Below, piece by piece: positions 44,380 through 53,438 of a stretch of 64,000 nt of DNA (position 1 is the stretch's first letter; the number at the start of each line of letters is the position of its first letter). The stretch is taken from contig PNAS01000034.1 in the NCBI GenBank assembly GCA_003169695.1, positions 96,202-160,201 on the forward strand. The letters run 5' to 3'. The translations under genes and the position numbers were made by a program. The notes under the pieces were generated by a model that worked only from the letters and a program-made list of their open reading frames with translations, was not told where the DNA came from and did not search any database. Origin of the DNA: Spartobacteria bacterium. Lineage in GTDB: Bacteria > Verrucomicrobiota > Verrucomicrobiia > Chthoniobacterales > UBA10450.

Positions 44380-44574
44380 GTGAATTCGAGGCAACCCGGT
44401 CGGACTGTGCGTCGCCTCGAGAAAACGCATCCAATCCGCGTCGGGAAGTTCTCATTCGAAAACCCGCGCCTGGACTACCATGACGGCTTCAATAGTCTTG
44501 GCTCCGCCATGCTCAAAGACTTCATTGTCACGCTCGATTCGAAGAATCGGCGGCTTGAACTAAAACGCGACTAA
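44380..44574 (+). pseudogene. C-terminal remnant of a retropepsin-like aspartyl protease
   Basis: The 64-residue frame contains VGKFSFENPRLDYHDGFNSLGSAMLKDFIVTLDSKNRRLELKR, which resembles the end of exported aspartic-protease-like proteins (G-x-LG-x-x-x-L-x-DF-x-VT-x-D-x-x-x-RL). The upstream half, including the DTG sites, is absent and the region before it is the porin control area. It looks like the residue of a deleted gene. Confidence 0.4.
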
Positions 44575-45078
44575 AGACTAACGATGAGATAAACCCAATC
44601 GAAAACCGAGACCACGTGGCATCCAGTAGCCACTCCCGCCTGGATGGCTCTCAACCGTTATGTTCCGGCTTTTCTTAAGTAGGTGCTGCGCAGATTTGCC
44701 GATCTTCATCCGGGCGAGAAGAAGCCAACGGCCATAACAGCGACATTGAGAGGCAGCAGATACCGCGCATCTTTCCCGGCAACTGAGCCGGTTGTCGCAA
44801 AGCTCGGCGATCGCTAGTCCCACACGTCTTGCTCGTGCACCAAGACTGAACTGCTCTCAGGTTGCCGAGTATGTCGTTAGTAATTGCGAGCGCACTGGAG
44901 AAGCAACTCGTGGACAAAAAGCCCAATTTCGTAGGCCAACAGTAAACTTGCCGACCCGCCAAAGGGAAGCAATCCACTGCGTCATGCTTTCTGTTGGAGC
45001 AGCTTGCCGTTCTCGTAGGTAACCAAATTGTCAATTTCGGATTGATGTTACAATCGAGGGTTTGTCCTCGGGGAAAGC
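44575..45078. other. Gene-poor region
   Basis: Only overlapping frames with atypical composition occur in these 500 bp. No family, terminator or repeat is recognised. Together with 45565-45983 it may be remains of deleted genes. Confidence 0.35.
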
Positions 45079-45564
45079 TCACGTCCTACCGCTGACCCCA
45101 TCGCGTCGCCAGTTGGAGCAATGCGCCTTCTTACGAACGCTTGAAAAGGTCAAGTTTCGATTCCCTCCGGTCCCGGCGCGCTGCACTGCAATTCGCGACG
45201 AGCCATTCAGGGGCTTTTTCGAGGCGCCTAGCTTTGCAGTCGGTCGCGCTCCCGCGGAAAACCTCCGAGCGGAGGCTGACGTCTTACTTCCCGACTTCCT
45301 TTCAACGGGACCCAAACACCTGACGCGCCCTTCAAGATCGGTCGCCAATACTTTGGGCGGCCAGCAGCATCGACAAACGGTGAAACCGAGTTCGCCAGCC
45401 AGCGTCGCCGTCGCAATTCTTAGATCAAGCTCCAGTTCATTGAGAAATTGTCCGAAGTCAGATCGAGTCCTTTCAGTCGCTGGGAGCTTCTCGCGCGCGA
45501 AGCGAAGCTTTTCAAACAGGAGGGTAAATGAGAGGAGGGCCGAGTGCAGAGCGTCAATATCCAT
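45079..45564 (-). CDS. Hypothetical protein, 161 aa
   Basis: The first 90 residues look protein-like: LHSALLSFTLLFEKLRFAREKLPATERTRSDFGQFLNELELDLRIATATLAGELGFTVCRCCWPPKVLATD, a helical part and a Cys-containing turn. The C-terminal part is low in hydrophobic residues (FSAGARPTAKLGASKKPLNG) and could be a shifted tail. No family is recognised and the setting is gene-poor, so it may be a decayed gene. Confidence 0.35.
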   Translation of the reverse strand: MDIDALHSALLSFTLLFEKLRFAREKLPATERTRSDFGQFLNELELDLRIATATLAGELGFTVCRCCWPPKVLATDLEGRVRCLGPVERKSGSKTSASARRFSAGARPTAKLGASKKPLNGSSRIAVQRAGTGGNRNLTFSSVRKKAHCSNWRRDGVSGRT

Positions 45565-45983
45565 GCGAGCACCCTCTAGCGCTTTTATGACGATGCGGTG
45601 ACCGTCGCGTAGCGATTGTGTAAAATAAACCAGCCGGTGCGGGCTGCGGAAGCTGTTGGCTTACCCAAGCGATCGATGCGCCCAGGAGAATTACGCTTTG
45701 CCAAAAAAGAGCTGAAAATTGCGATGCCGCAATGCCGTAACCATCAGGCTAAAGCGGGCACTCATTCCATGCATGTTTGGTTAGTGAAAATCAGCCGCGG
45801 ATAAGGCTTGCTGACTACCCGGCGTCATATCCGACCGAAAGACATTAAGCAGGTTCTCTCCCGGCGCACGCAGCAATCCGACGGATTCGGGTAGTTCAAG
45901 CCACAATACGAAAAGGAAAGAATAGCTCATATTGTCGTTTCGAATGTCCTATCGGCAGCGGTAACACGGCTCATACTTCTTCA
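45565..45983. other. Gene-poor region upstream of the first GlxA regulator
   Basis: Only short frames are present in these 420 bp. The last 100 bp, rather A-rich (AAAAGGAAAGAATAGC), may carry the promoter of the following regulator gene. Confidence 0.35.
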
Positions 45984-46988
45984 GTGGTTGCAAACCTGGC
46001 GCCAAAGTGCATCGGCCTTCTTGGATTTGAGAACATTACCGCGTCGCACCTCGCGGGGCCAGCTGATGCCTTCGCCGCCGCGGCGTTAGACGACGGCTAT
46101 GGTGGCCGCATCCCTTGCTATGAAGTTTGGACGGTCGGTTTGACCGCCGCGCCTTTCAAAGCCGAATCAGGCACGATATTCAAACCCCAGAAAACTCTTC
46201 GGACGGCACCTGAGTTCGATACGATCATCATCCCTGGCGGCAGCGGACTGCGCCAACCGGAGGTGAACCGTGCCGTCTCAGAGTGGATCCGGAGCCGTGC
46301 CGAACAAACCCGCCGCATCGCCTCGGTCTGCACCGGCATTTACGGATTGGCGCCGACCGGTTTGCTCGATGGACGCGATGTAACTACACACTGGCGCTTT
46401 GCCCGAGATGTAGCCGAACGCTTTCCCAAATTACGGGTTGATCACAAGAAACAGCTGATAAGAGACGGATCTTTCTATACGTCGGCGGGCTTGACTGCCG
46501 GCCTTGACCTTTCCTTGATGTTGATCGAGGAAGATTACGGACGACAGGTTGCCTCTTCGTTGGGACGAGAGCTAGTCATGTATCTGGCCCAGCGTAATGT
46601 AGAAGAGCAACCTATCGAACCATTGTATTTTCAAAATCAATCGATGGATCGTTTCGCACAACTTGTCGCATGGATCGTTCGCAACCTGGATGAGGATCTC
46701 TCGGTTGACGCGCTGGCGCGAAGAGCCTGCATGTGTCCACGGGGGTTTAGCCGAGCCTTCAAAAGTGTCTTTGGCAGCCTGCCTGGCACTTTTGTGGAGA
46801 ACTTACGTCTGAACGAGGCAAGGCGGCGGCTTTCGACGAATCGAAAAACGCTTCAAAGCGTTGCCGAGTCCGTTGGTTTTAGGGATACCGGCACGTTCCG
46901 TCGCGCCTTTGAACGTCGGTTCGGGGTAAGAGCATCAGCCCTTCAAACAGTTCACGGTCGACCTAACGAACGGATAGCCAAAGTTTGA
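45984..46988 (+). CDS. GlxA-family transcriptional regulator (DJ-1/PfpI plus AraC HTH)
   Basis: The N-terminal domain (residues about 8-190) is DJ-1/PfpI-like: IGLLGFENITASHLAGPADAF, TIIIPGGSGLRQPEV and the nucleophile elbow ASVCTGIYGLAPTGLLDGRDVTTHW with Cys. The C-terminal domain (about 225-320) is an AraC HTH: LSVDALARRACMCPRGFSRAFKSVFGSLPGTFVENLRLNEARRRL and SVAESVGFRDTGTFRRAFERRFG. Such regulators respond to small amines or other metabolites. A paralogue on the minus strand lies at 52-53 kb. The start may be a few residues downstream. Confidence 0.87.
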   Translation: MVANLAPKCIGLLGFENITASHLAGPADAFAAAALDDGYGGRIPCYEVWTVGLTAAPFKAESGTIFKPQKTLRTAPEFDTIIIPGGSGLRQPEVNRAVSEWIRSRAEQTRRIASVCTGIYGLAPTGLLDGRDVTTHWRFARDVAERFPKLRVDHKKQLIRDGSFYTSAGLTAGLDLSLMLIEEDYGRQVASSLGRELVMYLAQRNVEEQPIEPLYFQNQSMDRFAQLVAWIVRNLDEDLSVDALARRACMCPRGFSRAFKSVFGSLPGTFVENLRLNEARRRLSTNRKTLQSVAESVGFRDTGTFRRAFERRFGVRASALQTVHGRPNERIAKV

Positions 46989-47098
46989 ACGTGGGCAGAT
47001 CGGCGCGGCAGGTCCTCCGCATCCAAACGGCGCTTCCCTTCATCTAACACGTGAAAAGCGTGGATTTGTCGTGAAAAGACTATACATCAAGGGGTGCC

Positions 47099-47770
47099 AT
47101 GAAAGCGACGCAATCCAACACGCGCCGCATTCAGATACTGATCGGTCTGCTGCTGGCATTGGGCCTGCCCTTCTGCCACCTGGGTGATCTCGGAAGGAGC
47201 TATAGCGGCCTCGGGCCTCTCTTCGGTGGGGACGTGCTTTGGTGGATTCTCTTCGGCGCCATTGTTCTTTACGTCCTGTTTGTAGAACACAAGTCGCTTT
47301 CTTCAATCGGGTTCCGCAAGCCCGGCATATGGGATATCGTGCTCGGCATTCTCGCCGCCGTCTTGATGTTCATTGGGGTCGGGATGATCTACAAGTTCGT
47401 GTTGCCGGCGCTTCACATGAGCGTTGACCAGCAATTGAAATCTATAATTCAAGCACCATTATGGTTCCGCCTGCTTAACGTCACGCGAGCGGCCGTAGTG
47501 GAAGAAACCGCGTTCCGGGGCTATGGGTTTGAGCGCATCGGCGAATTGACGGGAAGCAAATTTTTGGGGGCGGTGACCACATGGCTCCTGTTCACTATTG
47601 CCCACTTGACCTCATGGGGTTGGGCACAGGTCATCATCGCTGCGTTCGGCAGTCTGGTGCTGACCTTGCTCTATGTCTGGCGCGGAAATCTTTGGGCAAA
47701 CATCATTGCCCACTGGCTGACCGATGGCGCGGCGTTTATCCTGCTCCCGCTGCTTGCAGCGCATCACTAG
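47099..47770 (+). CDS. CPBP-family intramembrane metalloprotease
   Basis: The 223-residue protein has about six membrane helices and the CPBP (Abi) motifs: VVEETAFRGYGFERI (EExxxR), FTIAHLTSWGWAQV (FxxxH) and the last NLWANIIAHWLTD (HxxxD/N). These membrane proteases process prenylated or other substrates, and many are immunity proteins for bacteriocins; no bacteriocin gene is seen here. It is 110 bp after the GlxA regulator on the same strand. Confidence 0.88.
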   Translation: MKATQSNTRRIQILIGLLLALGLPFCHLGDLGRSYSGLGPLFGGDVLWWILFGAIVLYVLFVEHKSLSSIGFRKPGIWDIVLGILAAVLMFIGVGMIYKFVLPALHMSVDQQLKSIIQAPLWFRLLNVTRAAVVEETAFRGYGFERIGELTGSKFLGAVTTWLLFTIAHLTSWGWAQVIIAAFGSLVLTLLYVWRGNLWANIIAHWLTDGAAFILLPLLAAHH

Positions 47771-48044
47771 TGGCCGACGGCGGTCATGCCGCTGAACGGA
47801 AGCGCGAGATGCTGGAGATGTTTGCCGATCGCCGAGAACGGCAGTTTACCCTGGAAGCTGGCAAAAGAAGGATCGAGTGTAACAGCTCGGCCTCCTTCAC
47901 TGGCATCACAAAACGAAAGCGGCCGGCATTTCTGCCGCCCGCCGTAATGTCAAGATCGCGTTAACCACGCTCCGGCCTATTTCCGTTGCCATCGTAGTTC
48001 CCAGCCACACATTGCGGTCGCAACCTGCTCCACAAATGAGAGAA
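47771..48044. other. Intergenic region between CPBP gene and TonB-like gene
   Basis: The gap of 274 bp between the convergent CPBP and TonB-like genes holds an imperfect hairpin, GCGGCCGGCA then TGCCGCCCGC at about 47918-47943, without a T-run. It may act as a weak terminator. No gene is seen. Confidence 0.35.
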
Positions 48045-48455
48045 CTATCCTCTTAGCTGCGCCCAGTACGGTTCCGCACCAGGAAGGATTGCCTTCGGCG
48101 GATTTGGGTTCCGGAAGGTAACCAGCTCGACTCGCCCCTGCGCGAAATCGGAAGGCAACACTGAATCCGGGTTAAGCCGCCAGTTAACTGCAGCGTTCCG
48201 GGCTAATTCATCCAAGGCGGCATATCCGCTGCTTCTCAGCACTTGAGTGCCTGTTACTCGGCCGCTCTTATCCAGAGTCAAGGAAAGGACTACTGAGCCC
48301 TCCAATCCCTGAAAGTAGACACCGAACGGCAATCTAGGACTTCCCTTCTCGAGCCATTTGGCATTCGCCGCGGTGAACGGCGAAGCGACTAGCAGAGCAA
48401 TAACGGTTCCGCAAATAGCGGAACGAAACGTCGATCTACGAGTGTTAGTATGCAT
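48045..48455 (-). CDS. TonB C-terminal domain protein, short form
   Basis: A signal-like helix (SAICGTVIALLVASPFTAANA) is followed immediately by a TonB C-terminal domain: LEGSVVLSLTLDKSGRVTGTQVLRSSGYAALDELARNAAVNWRLNP. The long Pro-rich linker that lets TonB span the periplasm is absent, and the total is only 136 residues. It follows the giant TonB receptor on the same strand, across a strong terminator. It may be a soluble partner or a degenerate TonB. Confidence 0.8.
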   Translation of the reverse strand: MHTNTRRSTFRSAICGTVIALLVASPFTAANAKWLEKGSPRLPFGVYFQGLEGSVVLSLTLDKSGRVTGTQVLRSSGYAALDELARNAAVNWRLNPDSVLPSDFAQGRVELVTFRNPNPPKAILPGAEPYWAQLRG

Positions 48456-48557
48456 AATAAAATTATCCAGCTTTGTTCGAGGCTATGCAAGCTTTTTCAA
48501 CACATCTTTGTGAGGACGATTCGGGCACCGTACCCCTTTAACCTGCTTTTTACAAAA

Positions 48558-48595
48558 CAAAAGGCGGGTGGCATTTCTGCCACCCGCCTGATGCA
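48558..48595 (-). terminator. Rho-independent terminator of the large TonB receptor
   Basis: AGGCGGGTGGC (48562-48572) and GCCACCCGCCT (48579-48589) form a perfect 11-bp stem with a 6-base loop. On the minus strand it is followed by TTTTGTTTTG, giving the classic terminator for the receptor gene, whose stop is 24 bp before it. Confidence 0.85.
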
Positions 48596-48613
48596 ATGTT
48601 ATTCGACTCGAGC

Positions 48614-51600
48614 TTAGAACTTCTTGTCCAGGCTCACATACCAGAAACGGTTACGGATCGAGTAATTCGACGTATCGTAGTTGTCGTTAAACGCGCCGAG
48701 CACAATTGGCGGACTCCGATCAAATGCATCGTTCACGCCCACTGTGAGCTTGGTGCCCCAGAGCATCCGCTGCCAGATCGATGAGCTGTCCGCCACTGTC
48801 TGCATCACGTTCTTACTGTCCTTCGCGTCCTTCGCATAGGTAGGCGGTGCCTCCGCTGCCGGCTTCACAAACTCGTAGCTCAACTGCATATCAAGCGTCA
48901 TGTAGCTGTCGACGTAGCGATGGAGCTGGAAGTTCGGCTCCTGCAGCGTTCCCGGATCACCAACAACCAAACCATTGCCAAGGATGAAGTTGGGATCATC
49001 AAAGTAATCGCCAATGTAGTTACCCGTAGCTATAAAGTCGAACCCTCTCCATTGCCACTCGCCGCGGAGGAATGCCTTGTTGAATGGAATGCCACCAGGA
49101 GCCAGCGGAAGTGTGGCGCTAAAGTCGCCCAGGAAGTTGTGCGTCCCCAAGCCAGCGCCCGGCTCTGCCTTCCAGATAAAGATGTGGTTATAACCCCCCG
49201 AGATCGTGAACTTGCCGAAGCGTTCGGTTGGAATCTCGTAAACCGCCGTGACATCTATTCCTTCGACCAGACGTTTGCCTGCGTTGGCGTTATTAGCGTC
49301 AATACAATCCAGCGTCCCGTCTGCAAGGCGGGTTATGCCAACGCCCGTGCCTCCGGGGATGCCTGACGCTCCGGAGTTTCCAGATCCACCGCCGCAGCCG
49401 TCTGGATCTATCACGCCTTGCGAGAGTAATACTTGCGCAACGTTCGCCGCAGGCAGTAACAGATTCGTTGTAAACAGCTGATATCCGTCCGCCGTCATCG
49501 TGAAGCCCGGAAGGAATTTCGGCGTCCAAACGACACCGGCTGTATAGCTGTCCGTCGTTTCAGGCGTCAGAGCTGTGTTCCCACCTTGGAAAACACCGCT
49601 CGGCGGCTGAAGCGTAACTCTGTTAACCGGGTCAAAAACCACTGGGAAGTTTTGTGTGACCGGGTTAAACAATGCGGTCGGGGACGGGGACAAGAATGAC
49701 TGACCCCATGAAGCGCGCAACGTTAAGTCGGCGATTGGTTGATAGCGCAAGGTGACACGTGGCGTGCCACCGAAATCTTCGTTGTGATTCACGTTGTCAA
49801 AACTTGCGGTGCTGTTTGCCGGGTCCAGCGGTTCCTGATCTGTGTCATTGAATTTCTCGTAGCGCCACGCCACTGAGAAATCCAAGGAACGCACGAAAGG
49901 AACGTTCATCGTTGACGTGACCAGCGGAACGCTCAGTTCAACAAAGACTGAGTTGACCGCCTGCTGGGTCTTGGTATTGGGCGAGGCGTTAAATCCAAGT
50001 TGATCTCCATTTGCCTGCACGGGATCGGGCACTGAATGCGCGGCCTGCTCGCGATGTTCGTAGCCAGCGGCCAAATCGACACCACCATTCCATAGATTGG
50101 GAAAGAGGTGCGCATTTGCCTTGAAGTCCGCCAGCCAGTCACGCTCGTAGAACTCTGAATGACCGAGATACGAAGCGCGTAGCGCCGCAGCCCTGTTATC
50201 GTAGGGCGCCGTGCCGATTTGGACTCCGGCTGCGTTGTAAATCGGAGCAACACCGGCCGTGGCCGCGGCCTGACCGATGAACGGATCGAAGTTTCCCGCA
50301 GCGATTTCGGCCGCAAGCGGAGTAAACTGCGCGTCACCGGCGTCTATGCGTAGATTGTCGTAGCGCTCGTAAACAAAGCCCGAGTCGTAGCCAAAGCGGC
50401 TGATAAACCCGTTGTCCTTGAAGTTGAAATCCCCATTGACTCCAGCGGTGTATCGATAGTAGTCGCTATCGAAGAAGGATTTGCGGAGACCCAGTTCGTT
50501 GACGAGCCGATATCTTACCTGAGTGACATCCGTCCCAAAGGGATTAAACTGTGAGGATTGCGCAACCGAAGCCGGGAGAGCGAAGGGAGAGGCCGCGAGA
50601 CCGTTGTCTTGCTTCGTCTTCGAATACATGACGTCTCCGTAGAGCTGAAGGGCATCGCCAAACACCTTGTATCGGCCAGTCACGTAGTAATTTGCTTTTT
50701 CCACCGCCGGGATAGCCGGGGTGAAATCACGGAAGTTGAATCGGCTCGGATCCGTTCCAGCCGGCCGGTCAAATAGCCGGTAAGAGGCGCCCGGCGTGCC
50801 GGGTGCCAAAGCGTTCGGCGCATTGTTTGTGGGATCTATAAGAACAAGCTGTCCGAAATTGTCGGTGCCCACGCGACCGGCGAAGGTAGGACTGTTGTTA
50901 TTGATGCCGCCTTGCTGTAGCCCGGTAGGATTATTGCTCAGATCTCCAGTCGTTGCGATGGAACGATCCCGTGAAAACAGGTTCGCCCGGGAATAATATT
51001 CGCCGGCCGCCGCAATGGAGACTTTACCGTCCAAACCTGTCACGCCACCGCGGACGTAAACCTGGCGGACGTGTGCATCGCTGTCGGTGGTGTTTCCGTA
51101 GAGGGCGAACAGTTCCGCTCCTTCGTAAGGTTTCTCTCCCGGTCCATTGAGCATGATGAAGTTGACGACACCCGAAACCGCATCCGAGCCATAAATAGCC
51201 GAGGCGCCATCCTTCAGAACTTCAGTGCGGCTGAGACCGCCAATCGAAATGGCGTTGATGTCAGGACCCAGCCCCTGATTGGTCTCTCCGAGAAACGCTC
51301 GGCGGCCGTTAATGAGGACCAATACGTTCTGTGAACCAATTCCGCGAAGGTTAATAGCCGCCTGGCCGTTGCCGCCGTTCGAATCATTTTCCGTCATAGT
51401 ATTGCCGACGAAGGAAGGCAGTTGGCGCAATCCTTCCACCGGGGTATTGGCGCCCCCCTTTTGCAGGACTTCCGCCGTGTACACGGTCACCGGCAAAGCC
51501 GATTCCGTCTCCGCGGTGGGGATGTAGGAACCGGTCACGATGACTCGTTCGGTTGTCGCTTCGGGCGCGGGAGCCTGCGCGTAGGCGCTGGCAGCCACGA

Positions 51601-51673
51601 GGAAAGGAAGTCCGACGCCGACTGCGAGAGCCGAGCGGAAGGATCCTAATGTGTTCAGTACGTATCTTATCAT
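48614..51673 (-). CDS. Large TonB-dependent receptor, 1019 aa
   Basis: The ATG at 51673 follows GGAG by 7 bases and starts a signal peptide (GVGLPFLVAASAYAQ). The plug has ERVIVTGSYIPTAE (TonB-box-like start), GLRQLPSFVGN, LRGIGSQNVLVLINGRR and GASAIYGSDAVSGVVNFIM. The barrel has long loops with Gly/Asn-rich sequence and ends IRNRFWYVSLDKKF. This type is common in Verrucomicrobia and usually transports large organic substrates. The longer open frame upstream is rejected for lack of a leader. A TonB-like protein follows it. Confidence 0.9.
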   Translation of the reverse strand: MIRYVLNTLGSFRSALAVGVGLPFLVAASAYAQAPAPEATTERVIVTGSYIPTAETESALPVTVYTAEVLQKGGANTPVEGLRQLPSFVGNTMTENDSNGGNGQAAINLRGIGSQNVLVLINGRRAFLGETNQGLGPDINAISIGGLSRTEVLKDGASAIYGSDAVSGVVNFIMLNGPGEKPYEGAELFALYGNTTDSDAHVRQVYVRGGVTGLDGKVSIAAAGEYYSRANLFSRDRSIATTGDLSNNPTGLQQGGINNNSPTFAGRVGTDNFGQLVLIDPTNNAPNALAPGTPGASYRLFDRPAGTDPSRFNFRDFTPAIPAVEKANYYVTGRYKVFGDALQLYGDVMYSKTKQDNGLAASPFALPASVAQSSQFNPFGTDVTQVRYRLVNELGLRKSFFDSDYYRYTAGVNGDFNFKDNGFISRFGYDSGFVYERYDNLRIDAGDAQFTPLAAEIAAGNFDPFIGQAAATAGVAPIYNAAGVQIGTAPYDNRAAALRASYLGHSEFYERDWLADFKANAHLFPNLWNGGVDLAAGYEHREQAAHSVPDPVQANGDQLGFNASPNTKTQQAVNSVFVELSVPLVTSTMNVPFVRSLDFSVAWRYEKFNDTDQEPLDPANSTASFDNVNHNEDFGGTPRVTLRYQPIADLTLRASWGQSFLSPSPTALFNPVTQNFPVVFDPVNRVTLQPPSGVFQGGNTALTPETTDSYTAGVVWTPKFLPGFTMTADGYQLFTTNLLLPAANVAQVLLSQGVIDPDGCGGGSGNSGASGIPGGTGVGITRLADGTLDCIDANNANAGKRLVEGIDVTAVYEIPTERFGKFTISGGYNHIFIWKAEPGAGLGTHNFLGDFSATLPLAPGGIPFNKAFLRGEWQWRGFDFIATGNYIGDYFDDPNFILGNGLVVGDPGTLQEPNFQLHRYVDSYMTLDMQLSYEFVKPAAEAPPTYAKDAKDSKNVMQTVADSSSIWQRMLWGTKLTVGVNDAFDRSPPIVLGAFNDNYDTSNYSIRNRFWYVSLDKKF

Positions 51674-52076
51674 TAGTTTCTCCATTGGTTTGGTTAGGTT
51701 TGGCGGAAGGCCTGATGAACTTCCCTGTATTTGCTTCTCGTTTTGTTCATCATTGTCTTTTCCGGTTATCAGCATCGAATTCGGTTGTGACCTCTTCGCG
51801 CTGGACCAACCGTATATCGCAGACCGAAGCGAGACGGTTAGGACGTAAATAACGACACTTTCGGACGCCTGTTCCTCGTCAGTTGCCACGGACGGCTCGC
51901 CCGGTGCGGCGCGCGACGGACTTGCGTGTGGTTGCGGCGGGTTTTTCGGGCGACGGCGCTCTCCGCCCCGACGCAACCATCGAAGCAGCTTAAGTGTTGT
52001 CTCGATTACGTTGAACGCAGCGGCGAATCGGATGTCTCATGCCGCGGAAACACGCAACGATGGCGACGGCGATCCG
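51674..52076. other. Intergenic region upstream of the large TonB receptor
   Basis: These 403 bp hold only short frames. It lies upstream of the TonB receptor and downstream of the second GlxA gene, both minus strand, and so should contain the receptor promoter. No clear operator was found. Confidence 0.35.
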
Positions 52077-53153
52077 TCATTGCGATGCGGTTGGCCGCCG
52101 CATTCTGTGGGAGACTGCTGAGCGTCGCGGCGCACGCCCCCGGCCGATTTCCATATCCGGAGTAAAGCGTGTGCGGAAGTCACTAGGCGCAACTCCTAGT
52201 TGACGCTCAAAGGCTCGGCGAAACGCATCTGCGCTCTTGAACCCAACTGACGCAGCCACGCTCTTGATTGTAGTGCGCGGCATCATCAAATGCCGTCGCG
52301 CTTCGCCTAGACGCAACTGCTCAACGAACTCGGCAGGCGTGGTCTTGAAAACACGTTTGAAAAGTCGGCTGAAATGGCGGGGACAAAGACAAGCTCTCTC
52401 AGCAAGCATTTCCACAGAAAGGTCGTCATCCAGATGAGCGAGAATCCAGGCGGGAAGATCCGCCAGCCTTTCAGGCGACTCCCGTTCATCCTTCGGAGGA
52501 TCGATCAGCGACTTGTCACCTCCCGGTGGCCGGAGACGCATGACAAATTCACGCGCTACGTCGAGCGCGACTCGCGAGCCATAATCTTCATTAATCAAAG
52601 CGAGCGTCATCTCAATTCCAGCTGTTCCACCACCACAACTATAGAAGGGGCCATCCTTCAAAAATGAAGCCGTGTGATTGACTTTCAATTTCGGAAATCG
52701 CCGAGCAACATCTTGAGAAACTCTCCAATGAGTAGCAACATGGCGACCGTCAACCAAACCGCTTTGCGCGAGAGCATAGATTCCACTCCGGACGGCGGCG
52801 ACACGCCGGACGCGACCTTCCTGTCGTCGTAGCCAGGTCGATACGCTCCGGCCGATTTCAGGAATTTGAGATCCGCTTCCACCCGGGATAATAACCGTGT
52901 CCAGCAATGAAGCTGCCTGGATTGTCTGGTCAGCTTTAAAGACGACACCAGACTCAGAAACGAAGGTCCTGGCCGTAAGACCCAGGATTATTACTTCATA
53001 GCAGGCGTGTGTGCGATGGTAGTTATCATAGGTCCGCGCCGCCTTAAATGCTTCGAGCGGACCGATAAAATCCAGCGTTGCTACACCATCAAACCCGAGA
53101 ATGCCAACCACTCGAGGAACGATATCGCCGGGAAGTCTCGATGCGCCAGTCAT
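52077..53153 (-). CDS. GlxA-family regulator lacking the DJ-1 cysteine
   Basis: Same two-domain layout as the gene at 45984: DJ-1/PfpI domain (VVGILGFDGVATLDFIGPLEAFKAA, TVIIPGGSGSQIPEI) and AraC HTH (LSVEMLAERACLCPRHFSRLFKRVFKTTPAEFVEQLRLGEARRHL, SVAASVGFKSADAFRRAFERQLG). The elbow is AAVRSGIYALAQSGLVDGRHVATHW, where Arg replaces the Cys. Loss of that Cys is frequent in regulators and suggests ligand binding rather than catalysis. It stands upstream of the giant TonB receptor on the same strand and may control it. Confidence 0.86.
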   Translation of the reverse strand: MTGASRLPGDIVPRVVGILGFDGVATLDFIGPLEAFKAARTYDNYHRTHACYEVIILGLTARTFVSESGVVFKADQTIQAASLLDTVIIPGGSGSQIPEIGRSVSTWLRRQEGRVRRVAAVRSGIYALAQSGLVDGRHVATHWRVSQDVARRFPKLKVNHTASFLKDGPFYSCGGGTAGIEMTLALINEDYGSRVALDVAREFVMRLRPPGGDKSLIDPPKDERESPERLADLPAWILAHLDDDLSVEMLAERACLCPRHFSRLFKRVFKTTPAEFVEQLRLGEARRHLMMPRTTIKSVAASVGFKSADAFRRAFERQLGVAPSDFRTRFTPDMEIGRGRAPRRSAVSHRMRRPTASQ

Positions 53154-53438
53154 CCATCCCGGTCATCGAAGTGAAATGAGGTGACCACAAGACCCGCTTA
53201 GGCCAACGTGGCAAGACCACTTTGCGGCGGCGTGGTCTCGCAGTCAACCCTAACCGCGGTCCGGCAGTGTTCTAATTTGCTCCGATCTTTTTCTTGAGAT
53301 ACTCGGAGAAGTTGTTTGAGGCACCGTTCGAGGAGCAGCTGACGCGCCCGCGTTCGACTCCTAAGACGTACTCGCCGCGGACCCTCAACGCGTCCTCGCC
53401 GCTGTCAGACGTGGGAACCAAGCTTTAGGGTCGCTCCA

